Source: Clostridia bacterium (GTDB lineage: Bacteria; Bacillota; Clostridia; Christensenellales; CAG-917). Taken from it: a DNA stretch of 50,805 nucleotides. The stretch spans positions 1-50,805 of the forward strand of contig CAAFLX010000018.1 of assembly GCA_900763875.1 (NCBI GenBank), in the 5' to 3' direction. This document shows, piece after piece, positions 24,947 to 31,830 of the stretch. The notes beneath the pieces were generated by a model, which ran no database searches, was not told where the DNA came from, and saw nothing but the letters and a program-made list of their open reading frames with translations. The translations under genes and the position numbers were made by a program. Every line of letters begins with the position of its first letter. Position 1 is the stretch's first letter.

Positions 24947-25522
24947 AATGGTGGTGCAGTATTCTAGTCAGATTCCACCGACTCGGAGGCGGGGGTAAAA
25001 TATCGCCGAAGGGCATATCGATGAAGTTTCTGGTGATGGCTTCTTTTGCCCAAATTGGGGCTGTTGCTGGGAGTTAAGGTTTTTGGGCGGCTTGCAACGG
25101 CATGCAAACCCCGACCCAATCTCCGTGGAGACCCGATTCGGTAGACGAGGTAATATTCGTTTACTGACCGGGGTTAAACCTGATATGCGGTGCATCTGCG
25201 CTGTGTACAGTGTAGCCTGCTTTGAGTGATTTGGAGGGATCAAAGAACACGCTCCGCGGCGTTGCGCAACAACGTGGAGCGATCGCTTTGTGAAATCCTC
25301 TTTGCAAAAAAAGATAAGGGCGGGCGGAATCTGTCAAGGAAATCTTCTAGACTGTTCTTGCGAGACGGCTTGGGGATTATAGTGTGCTCTAAGTGGCGAT
25401 TCGGTTTCTCATTGAGATGACTCATTTGATAGGAAACTTCTCGGACGGCGACGACGAGTTTTGAGTCAGGGAAAACCTACCGAACCTATGGCGCAAGGTT
25501 TACCCAAGACGTTACCACCATT
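24947..25522 (+). ncRNA. ole: OLE RNA (ornate large extremophilic RNA)
   Basis: About 576 nt of non-coding, strongly structured DNA. AATGGTGGT at the 5' end (24947-24955) is perfectly complementary to ACCACCATT at 25514-25522, defining a closing helix. Inside are further stems: AACCCCG (25107-25113) with CGGGGTT (25169-25175), TCTCC/GGAGA (25120-25131), and CGCTCCGCG (25250-25258) with CGTGGAGCG (25273-25281). Size near 600 nt, placement immediately before a four-helix membrane protein gene, and the downstream genes tlyA, nadK, argR and recN match the known OLE RNA context of Halalkalibacterium halodurans. Known OLE RNA forms a membrane-bound complex with OapA and affects tolerance to cold, alcohols and magnesium. 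Assignment rests on context and structure, not on a covariance-model search. Confidence 0.87.
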
Positions 25523-25547
25523 AGTTGATTTCAATTTTGAGGTGCAT

Positions 25548-26573
25548 ATGCAGGCTCATAGCGATAAATTTGATGACAATTCTCAATCGTTTGAAGGATC
25601 TTCAGACGACGTTCCACTTGCAAACGAAACGCAAGATACCCAGTTAGATGACCGAAATATTCAAAATTCCGACAACGGCGTGCAAAACGTCGATTTTTGC
25701 GACGACAAAAACATCAGCAAGGCAAAATGCACGATAGCTTGTCAAAAAACGGATACGAAAACAAAGGAACACCTAGGCGGCGACAAGGCTCACAAGGACG
25801 ATAAAAAGAAAAAAAACGGCAAGAAAAAGCGCAATCTTTGGTGGATTAAAGCAACGGTTATATCCCTTGTTTTATCCGCGTTTTTCTCATATTTGAGCGA
25901 GATCGTGTCAAATGCCGATCAACTTGTCGTTGTCATCGTACTGCTTGCATTCCTCATTTTGTCGGGTATATTGTTTGACGCAATCGGCGTTGCGGTCACC
26001 TCTTGCGACACAACGCCCATAATTTCTATGGCGTCGCGCAAGGTCTACGGCGCAAAAACCGCGCTTTGGCTCACAAAAAACAGCGACACCGTGTCCAGCG
26101 TTTGCAACGACATCGTGGGCGATATTTTCAGTATTATTTCGGGTGCTTGTTCGGCGGCGTTGGTTGTCAAAATCACGATGAGCCTCGAACAGACTTGGCA
26201 AATCGTGCTTTCTATCGCTGTTTCGGCAATCGTGTCGGCAATGACGATTGGCGGCAAAGCGTTTATGAAAAAAATCGCAATCGACAACTCAAAAGACTTC
26301 GTTATGTTTGTTGCAAGGGTGCTTGCAATATTCAATAAGGACGAGCGGAAAATCCGCAAAAAACAAAAGGAAGCAAAGGCGCAAGAGCAAAAAAGCAAGG
26401 ACGAAAAGTTCAATCACGATTCAAAAGATTGTGAGTCGCCTGACAAAAGCTGCGATAAAAATCACGACAAAACCGCCGCAAAATCAAACGAGAAAGCCAA
26501 CAATAAGAGCGACAAAAACGCTTTGAACAAAAACGCGGTCGAAAAACGCAACTCCGACAAAGCGGCAAAATGA
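25548..26573 (+). CDS. oapA: OLE-associated membrane protein OapA
   Basis: A 341-residue protein. Residues 1-95 are polar, ending in a Lys-rich block (KKKKNGKKKRN). Four membrane helices follow at about 101-120, 125-150, 190-208 and 215-235. The conserved-looking core is ILFDAIGVAVTSCDTTPIISMASRKVYGAKTALWLTKNSDTVSSVCNDIVGDIFSIISG, resembling the DUF21-like fold of OapA. The tail (from about 262) is again very rich in Lys, Asp and Ser. OapA binds OLE RNA at the membrane. The ATG at 25548 has GAGG 5 nt upstream, just outside the RNA. A TTG at 25461 gives a longer frame but would lie inside the RNA, so it is rejected. The charged extensions make it longer than the roughly 200-residue OapA I recall. 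tlyA follows after 25 nt. Confidence 0.85.
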   Translation: MQAHSDKFDDNSQSFEGSSDDVPLANETQDTQLDDRNIQNSDNGVQNVDFCDDKNISKAKCTIACQKTDTKTKEHLGGDKAHKDDKKKKNGKKKRNLWWIKATVISLVLSAFFSYLSEIVSNADQLVVVIVLLAFLILSGILFDAIGVAVTSCDTTPIISMASRKVYGAKTALWLTKNSDTVSSVCNDIVGDIFSIISGACSAALVVKITMSLEQTWQIVLSIAVSAIVSAMTIGGKAFMKKIAIDNSKDFVMFVARVLAIFNKDERKIRKKQKEAKAQEQKSKDEKFNHDSKDCESPDKSCDKNHDKTAAKSNEKANNKSDKNALNKNAVEKRNSDKAAK

Positions 26574-26598
26574 TTTTGCAAACAAGTTTTGAAAAACA

Positions 26599-27306
26599 AT
26601 GAGGCTTGACAAATACATTCAAGACAAATTCAATCTCAAATCGCGCACCTATGCCGAAAATCTGATAAAGACGGGCAGGGTGCTTTTGAATGGAAAAACC
26701 GCCTCAAAATCCTCGTTGGACGTTGACGATTGCGACAAAGTTGAGATTGTCAACGACGAAAATTATGCCTCGCAAGGCGCGTATAAACTCGAAAAGGCGT
26801 TTGAGGTTTTTCCTATTGACGTCAACGGCAAAAACTGCGCGGATATAGGCTGCTCGAACGGCGGCTTTACCGATTGTTTGCTTCGCCACGGTGCAAAACA
26901 CGTGCTTGCCGTTGACGTTGCCGATTGCGCACTTGACGAAAAATTGCTAAACAGCGGCAAAGTGACTTTTTTGAAAGCGAACGCAAGAGCGTTGCCGCCG
27001 CTCGAACAAGTGGATTTTCTTTGCAGCGACGTGAGTTTTATATCCCTGACGTACGTTTTGAAATCCATGTACGATTTGCTAAAAACCGACTCTTTCGCCG
27101 TTGTTTTAATCAAGCCGCAATTTGAACTTGACAAGAGCGCACTCACAAAAAGCGGTATTGTGACCGATGAAAAGTTGCGCAAAAGAGCGGTGGAAAAGGT
27201 CAAAAACTATGCAATATCAATCGGATTTGAAGTGCTTGACGTCGCAACTTCACCCATACGCTACGAAAACAAAAACGTCGAATATTTGCTCTATCTCAAA
27301 AAATAG
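26599..27306 (+). CDS. tlyA: TlyA-family rRNA methyltransferase
   Basis: A 235-residue S4-plus-methyltransferase protein (YqxC in Bacillus). The N-terminal S4 RNA-binding domain reads MRLDKYIQDKFNLKSRTYAENLIKTGRVLLNG. The FtsJ-like SAM-binding domain has ADIGCSNGGFTDCLLRHGAKHVLAVDV, then LCSDVSFISLTYVL and VVLIKPQFELDKS. Family members 2'-O-methylate rRNA. It is a standard member of the OLE neighbourhood. No strong ribosome binding site is seen; the start matches family N termini. Confidence 0.92.
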   Translation: MRLDKYIQDKFNLKSRTYAENLIKTGRVLLNGKTASKSSLDVDDCDKVEIVNDENYASQGAYKLEKAFEVFPIDVNGKNCADIGCSNGGFTDCLLRHGAKHVLAVDVADCALDEKLLNSGKVTFLKANARALPPLEQVDFLCSDVSFISLTYVLKSMYDLLKTDSFAVVLIKPQFELDKSALTKSGIVTDEKLRKRAVEKVKNYAISIGFEVLDVATSPIRYENKNVEYLLYLKK

Positions 27307-27364
27307 TCCGATTATTTGTCAAAAGCGGTGAAGTATTGCATTGAAAACCGCATTAAGCGAAAAG

Positions 27365-27386
27365 AAAAACGCCGTTTGGCGTTTTT
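27365..27386. terminator. Bidirectional terminator between tlyA and the next gene
   Basis: AAAAACGCC/GGCGTTTTT around a GTTT loop, with A and T runs on both sides. It serves the convergent genes ending at 27306 and 27428. Confidence 0.88.
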
Positions 27387-27427
27387 AATTTTGCAAGGGT
27401 TAATTTTGTAATATTCATCGCACAAAA

Positions 27428-27787
27428 TCAAGCGTTGGGAGTGGAGGAACTGTCTTGCTCGCTCGCCTTTCCATCTTGTGCGGCATTGTCTGCCGATTGT
27501 GTGGTGTCATTGCTGGACTGCGCGCTCGAATCCGACGCCGACTCTTGTTTTGCTTTGTTGTTCTTGTCCGCTTTATCCTTTGATTTCTTGTTTTTCTTGG
27601 ACTTTTTGTCCTCTTCAACGGGATGTTCTTTTGCTTTGCGTTTTAACTCGTCGGTGTTTATATTCTTCGTTTTTTTGTTTTTTGCACGCACCGCAATCAC
27701 CAAAAACAACGTGCCAAAAAACGCGCCGGACAATCCTGCGACAAGTTTTGTTGCAAATTCGGATATAGCCAAAATCGTATTAATCAT
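27428..27787 (-). CDS. Small membrane-anchored protein with charged low-complexity tail
   Basis: I do not recognise this 119-residue protein. A single hydrophobic segment near residues 10-33 (FATKLVAGLSGAFFGTLFLVIAV) is followed by a basic stretch (KNKKTKNINTDELKRKAK). The tail is of Lys, Asp, Ser and Gln (KKSKKNKKSKDKADKNNK, then SSAQSSNDTTQSADN). The tail resembles that of the nearby OapA. The ATG at 27787 lies 6 nt after a perfect -10 box, so the transcript seems leaderless; a TTG at 27802 would lie within the promoter. Confidence 0.65.
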   Translation of the reverse strand: MINTILAISEFATKLVAGLSGAFFGTLFLVIAVRAKNKKTKNINTDELKRKAKEHPVEEDKKSKKNKKSKDKADKNNKAKQESASDSSAQSSNDTTQSADNAAQDGKASEQDSSSTPNA

Positions 27788-27793
27788 GCTTTT

Positions 27794-27821
27794 ATTATAC
27801 AAAATGGAGTTGATATGTCAA
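27794..27821 (-). promoter_or_regulatory. Consensus promoter giving an apparently leaderless mRNA
   Basis: On the minus strand perfect TTGACA, 16 nt, perfect TATAAT, then 6 nt (AAAAGC) to the ATG. There is no room for a ribosome binding site. Confidence 0.75.
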
Positions 27822-27891
27822 TCAAACAAACAAATATTGTGACGACGTGTCGCACATTAAAGCCGAAAACGGCGAAATTTTTGCTATTTTT

Positions 27892-27978
27892 GTATTATAT
27901 CGCTTGATATAATACGATTTTTGCGGACGATATATCGGTAAAAATTCGGCATATTGTATAATTTTGTTTGTATTATAC
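27892..27978. repeat. Two related inverted repeats upstream of nadK
   Basis: GTATTATATC-GCTT-GATATAATAC (27892-27915) is a perfect 10-bp inverted repeat. GTATAAT-N9-ATTATAC (27956-27978) is a second one built from similar words. They lie in the 258-nt gap between divergent promoters and could be operators or overlapping -10-like elements. No gene is seen in the gap. Confidence 0.5.
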
Positions 27979-28006
27979 ATTTTTTTAATAAATAGTAACT
28001 TAATAC

Positions 28007-28035
28007 TTGAATAAAACAACGCTTTGTTGTATAAT
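28007..28035 (+). promoter_or_regulatory. Promoter of nadK-argR-recN
   Basis: TTGAAT, 17 nt, TATAAT. The ATG of nadK lies only 10 nt after the -10 box, leaving a leader of about 3-4 nt. Confidence 0.7.
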
Positions 28036-28045
28036 CAAACTAATT

Positions 28046-28849
28046 ATGAAAACCAAACTTGCAGTATTTGCAAAAGACGAATCTTCGCGTGAAAAAGACG
28101 CTATAATTGCTCGTTTGAAATCAAGCGGCAATTTTGACGTATGCGAAGTCAAAAGCGGCAAGGATGTTCCGCTCGATTGCAACAATCTCCTTGTGTTTGG
28201 CGGTGACGGAACGGTGCTAGAGGCAGTGAACAACGTTCGCTCCGACGTTATAGTGACGGGGATAAATCTCGGAAATCTCGGCTTTTTGACGCAGTTTGAA
28301 AAGGATTCTGACGCAAAAGCTATCATAGATGCAATCAACGAGGCAAAGTTTGATGAAAGAATGACTTTGGCGGTGAATTGCAACGATGTAAGCCTTGTTG
28401 CACTCAACGAAATCGTGGTGAAAAGCGCAACTTCAAGACCGATTTTCATCGACGTGTACGTGGATTCGAAATTTGTCGATTCCTATCACAGCGACGGCGC
28501 AATCGTGTCATCTCCGACAGGCTCTACGGCGTACTCGCTATCGGCAGGCGGCCCGATTCTCGCACCCGACGTTGACGCAATCGTGATAATTCCCATTTGC
28601 GCTCACTCGTTGCACTCTCGTCCGCTGGTTGTAAGTTCAAAATCAAAAATCGAATTGAGGCTCAAAGACGGCGAAAAAGCCACACTCTGTTCGGACGGCG
28701 AAAACATCGAAAATCTCACCGATTTTTCAAGCGTAAACATTCAAAAATCATCCAAAAACATCAGATTTTTGGCGGTTAAAGAGGACAATTTCTACAAAAA
28801 ACTCATTCAAAAGATGAATAGATGGGGCTCGGTTGACCCCAGAGGATAA
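28046..28849 (+). CDS. nadK: NAD kinase
   Basis: Phosphorylates NAD to NADP. The 267-residue protein has the GGDGT motif (LVFGGDGTVLEAVN), INLGNLGFLTQF, LNEIVVKS and DGAIVSSPTGSTAYSLSAGGPI, all diagnostic. The start at 28046 is set by similarity to family N termini; upstream in-frame codons fall inside the promoter. No ribosome binding site can be present if transcription starts where the promoter suggests. argR follows after 8 nt. Confidence 0.95.
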   Translation: MKTKLAVFAKDESSREKDAIIARLKSSGNFDVCEVKSGKDVPLDCNNLLVFGGDGTVLEAVNNVRSDVIVTGINLGNLGFLTQFEKDSDAKAIIDAINEAKFDERMTLAVNCNDVSLVALNEIVVKSATSRPIFIDVYVDSKFVDSYHSDGAIVSSPTGSTAYSLSAGGPILAPDVDAIVIIPICAHSLHSRPLVVSSKSKIELRLKDGEKATLCSDGENIENLTDFSSVNIQKSSKNIRFLAVKEDNFYKKLIQKMNRWGSVDPRG

Positions 28850-28857
28850 GGTGAAGT

Positions 28858-29331
28858 ATGGCAAGAGCAAACAGACAACTCAAAATTTTGGACATCATTT
28901 CAAAGCACGACGTTGACACGCAAGAGGAACTCGTCGATTATCTTCGCAGCGAGGGCTTTTCCGTCACGCAGGCAACGGTGTCGCGCGACATCAAGGAAAT
29001 GGGCATCATAAAAACGCTTTCGAGCGACGGCAGACATTATAAATATGCCGCTCAACAGTCCAAAGAGGCGAGTGCGGCGGACAAATTTTTGAGTATGTTC
29101 AAAAATACCGTCGTATCCATAAAGAGCACGGGCAATATTATTGTGCTTAAAACGGAGACGGGCAGCGCAGGCCCTGCGGCGGAGCTTATCGACAAGCTCT
29201 CCTATGACGAGGTGTTGGGAGTCATCGCAGGTGACAACACGATTTTTGTTGCTCTCGACTCGATTGAGCACGTGGACACCATTCGCAGACGTCTTGAAGA
29301 TTTGCTCGAAGCCAACAGGCTTTACACCTAA
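28858..29331 (+). CDS. argR: Arginine repressor ArgR
   Basis: Hexameric arginine-responsive regulator. The N-terminal winged helix contains LRSEGFSVTQATVSRDIKEMGIIK, the DNA-reading segment. The C-terminal oligomerisation and arginine-binding domain has NTVVSIKSTGNIIVLKTETGSAGPAAELID and GVIAGDNTIFVA. The 157 residues are typical. AAGGTG lies 4 nt before the ATG. Position between nadK and recN is conserved in Bacillota. Confidence 0.95.
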   Translation: MARANRQLKILDIISKHDVDTQEELVDYLRSEGFSVTQATVSRDIKEMGIIKTLSSDGRHYKYAAQQSKEASAADKFLSMFKNTVVSIKSTGNIIVLKTETGSAGPAAELIDKLSYDEVLGVIAGDNTIFVALDSIEHVDTIRRRLEDLLEANRLYT

Positions 29332-29384
29332 ACGCGCTCTTGAAATTTGTGCTTTTTGATACTTTGTATCAAAGGCGGTGAAAT

Positions 29385-31085
29385 ATGCTTTGTCAACTCT
29401 CAATCGAAAATATCGCGCTCATCGACAAACTGACTCTCGACCTCAAAGACGGTTTGAACATTTTGAGCGGCGAAACGGGTGCGGGCAAGTCTATCATTAT
29501 AGACTCGCTCAATTTCGTATTGGGCGAGCGCGCCGACAAATCGCTTATTCGCTACGGCACGGACAAGGCAAGCGTTGAGGCGGTGTTCGAGGACTATCAA
29601 ACAAGCGAAGTGAAGGACTATCTCGACGATTTGGGCATCGATGCCGAAGACGTGCTGATTCTGCGCCGCAAAATGAGCGTTGACGGCAAAAACGAGTGCA
29701 GAATAAACGGCAGAATTTCCACTTTGTCCACTCTCAAAGGGCTTACGGAACTTCTTGTTGACATACACGGACAGCACGAGCATCAATCGCTTTTGAAAAG
29801 CGCAAACCATATTATTCTGCTTGACAAACTCGGCGAAAAGCAAATCGCAACGCTCAAAGAGGAAGTTGCAAGCGACTACAAGGATTATAACTCGCTAAGG
29901 CGTGAGTTTTCAAGATTCGGCAATGCCGACGTCAGAGCAAGAAAGCTGGATATCTTGACTTTTCAAATAGACGAAATCGAAAAAGCAGACGTAAAAGACG
30001 GTGAAGAGGACGAGTTGCTCTCGGCGCGCAAGCGTATCCGCAATATGGAAAAAATTATTTCCGCGCTCGAAGGCGCAAAGAATTTGCTCGACGGATACGA
30101 TTCGCAAAGCGTGAGTGCGTCATTGAAAAATTCGGGTGCGTTGCTCAATTCGATTTCGTCGTACGACGAGGCGATAGAGCCGATTTTGGACAGGCTCGAC
30201 TCGTGCAAAGTCGAGATAAAAGACATAAGCGCAACGCTTGCCGATATGCTTGAAAAACTCGATTTTGACACTCGTTCGGCTGATAAAATCGAAGAAAGAT
30301 TGGAAGTTGTCCGCACGATTTTGCGCAAGTACGGCGGAAGTTTCGAGTCGCTTCAAAAGTTTTACGACGAGGCGACAAAAGAGGCAAATATTCTTTCAAA
30401 CGCCGCCGAAAGAGTGGAAGAGCTTGAAATCGAGATTGAAAAAGCCGCAAAAAAACTGCTTGAAAGTGCAAAAAAACTGTCGCAAGAAAGACGAAAAGTT
30501 GCCGACAAGTTTGAAAAGGACATCACAAATGAGCTTTGCGACCTCGGAATGGGCGGTTCTACTTTCAAAGTTGAAACGACGGCGGTAGAGGACATTGACG
30601 ATATATCCGCAAACGGCATGGACAGCGTTGAATTTATGATTTCTCCAAACGTAGGCGAGCCTCTAAAACCGCTTGCAAAGATAATATCGGGCGGTGAAAT
30701 GTCAAGATTTATGCTTGCTTTCAAAAACATTCTTGCCGGCGTTGACGACATCGGCACAATGGTTTTTGACGAGATTGACACCGGGATTTCGGGCAATATA
30801 TCCCAAGTCGTGTCCGAAAAGATGTGCAATATTTCTCGCGCAAGACAGGTGATTGCCGTCACGCATATGCCATCGCTTGCCGCTATGGCGGACAATCATT
30901 ATCTCATTTCAAAATCCACCGAAAACGGCAAAACGCTCACGCACGTAGACTTGCTTGATGACGACACCGACGAAGTTGCGCGCTTGATTGGAGGAAACGA
31001 CTATTCGATATACGCAGTGCCGCACGCAAAGGAAATGAAAGCAAACGCAATGCGCTACAAGAGTGCGCTCAAAAAGAGTTGTTGA
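29385..31085 (+). CDS. recN: DNA repair protein RecN
   Basis: SMC-like ATPase acting in double-strand break repair. The N terminus MLCQLSIENIALIDKLTLDLKDGLNILSGETGAGKSIIIDSLNFVLGERAD holds Walker A. A long coiled coil fills about residues 160-370. The C terminus has the signature KIISGGEMSRFMLAFKNILA, Walker B TMVFDEIDTGISG and VIAVTHMPSLAAMADNHYLI. The 566 residues are typical. AGGCGGTG precedes the start. Confidence 0.96.
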   Translation: MLCQLSIENIALIDKLTLDLKDGLNILSGETGAGKSIIIDSLNFVLGERADKSLIRYGTDKASVEAVFEDYQTSEVKDYLDDLGIDAEDVLILRRKMSVDGKNECRINGRISTLSTLKGLTELLVDIHGQHEHQSLLKSANHIILLDKLGEKQIATLKEEVASDYKDYNSLRREFSRFGNADVRARKLDILTFQIDEIEKADVKDGEEDELLSARKRIRNMEKIISALEGAKNLLDGYDSQSVSASLKNSGALLNSISSYDEAIEPILDRLDSCKVEIKDISATLADMLEKLDFDTRSADKIEERLEVVRTILRKYGGSFESLQKFYDEATKEANILSNAAERVEELEIEIEKAAKKLLESAKKLSQERRKVADKFEKDITNELCDLGMGGSTFKVETTAVEDIDDISANGMDSVEFMISPNVGEPLKPLAKIISGGEMSRFMLAFKNILAGVDDIGTMVFDEIDTGISGNISQVVSEKMCNISRARQVIAVTHMPSLAAMADNHYLISKSTENGKTLTHVDLLDDDTDEVARLIGGNDYSIYAVPHAKEMKANAMRYKSALKKSC

Positions 31086-31174
31086 GTGCGCATTATGCGG
31101 TGAACTCTTTGGCTATTTTTGCAAGTTTGCAAATGCACAAAGCACAAAAGAACGTAGGGCACGCGCGCAATAAT

Positions 31175-31240
31175 GTGTTGCGTACAGCCCTTTAAGGTGT
31201 TGCGTACGGCACATTCAAGTGTTGCGTGCGGTTTGCGACA
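31175..31240 (+). repeat. 22-bp tandem repeat, three copies
   Basis: GTGTTGCGTAC begins units at 31175 and 31197, and GTGTTGCGTGC one at 31219, exactly 22 bp apart. The second halves are more diverged. It lies downstream of recN in a gene-free stretch (31086-31414). Confidence 0.75.
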
Positions 31241-31377
31241 AAGCGTATATACCTGCATAAGCATAATCAAAATGTAATCGAAAATACTTGCAAAAGCATA
31301 GTCCAATTGTAATCGTATATGCTTGCAAAGGGATAGCAAAAAAGCAATCGAAAATTTGATAAAATACCACAAAATTA
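31238..31377 (+). repeat. 35-bp tandem repeat, four degenerate copies
   Basis: Units start at 31238, 31273, 31308 and 31343. The core is TGTAATCG, then about 5 A/T-rich bases, then CTTGCAAA and ATAG. Copies 2 and 3 are the most alike; copies 1 and 4 are decayed. The array abuts the 22-bp array and the rnpB terminator. Confidence 0.7.
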
Positions 31378-31381
31378 TATG

Positions 31382-31411
31382 AAAAAAGAAGGCTCGTGCG
31401 CCTTCTTTTTT
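31382..31411. terminator. Terminator of rnpB (bidirectional)
   Basis: AAAAAAGAAGGC/GCCTTCTTTTTT around a TCGTGC loop. It also serves the plus-strand transcript from recN. Confidence 0.9.
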
Positions 31412-31414
31412 CGT

Positions 31415-31740
31415 GTGCGAGATTAGTCTGTAAGCCGAGTTCTGTCTTGAATGGTCATCTATCTAGGACGTACATTTCTGCACGCCTCAAGCGATGTGGG
31501 GAGCTTGCGGGCCGCTTTTTATGCTCCCGATCTTGCATCGAGTGGGGTTTACATCGCGCATTGTCGCCAAATTGCGGGTGAGCTCTTACCTCGCCTTTCC
31601 ATCCTTACCGCAAAGAGCGGCGGTTTTTTTCTGTTGCACTGTCCTTGAAGTCGCCTTCACCGGGAGTTACCCGGCACCCATGCCCTGTGATGCTCGGACT
31701 TTCCTCAAATATTTCATGCGACCATTCGGCTAACTCGCAC
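31415..31740 (-). ncRNA. rnpB: RNase P RNA, bacterial type A
   Basis: Catalytic RNA that trims the 5' leader of tRNA precursors. On the minus strand the universally conserved blocks are present in order: GAGGAAAGTCCGAGC, GGTGCCGGGTAACTCCCGG, ACAGTGCAACAGAAA, GGCGAGGTAAGAGCTCACC and GACAGAACTCGGCTTACAG. The ends pair as GTGCGAG/CTCGCAC to form helix P1, which sets the boundaries. At about 326 nt it is a little compact for type A. A terminator follows at once. It is convergent with recN. Confidence 0.95.
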
Positions 31741-31830
31741 TAAAATTAAAGCACAAACGGCAAAATTTTGCAATCGTTTCGGCAAAATAGTGCAAAATTG
31801 TTGTTCTAACCCGTTTTTTTGATTGATAGT

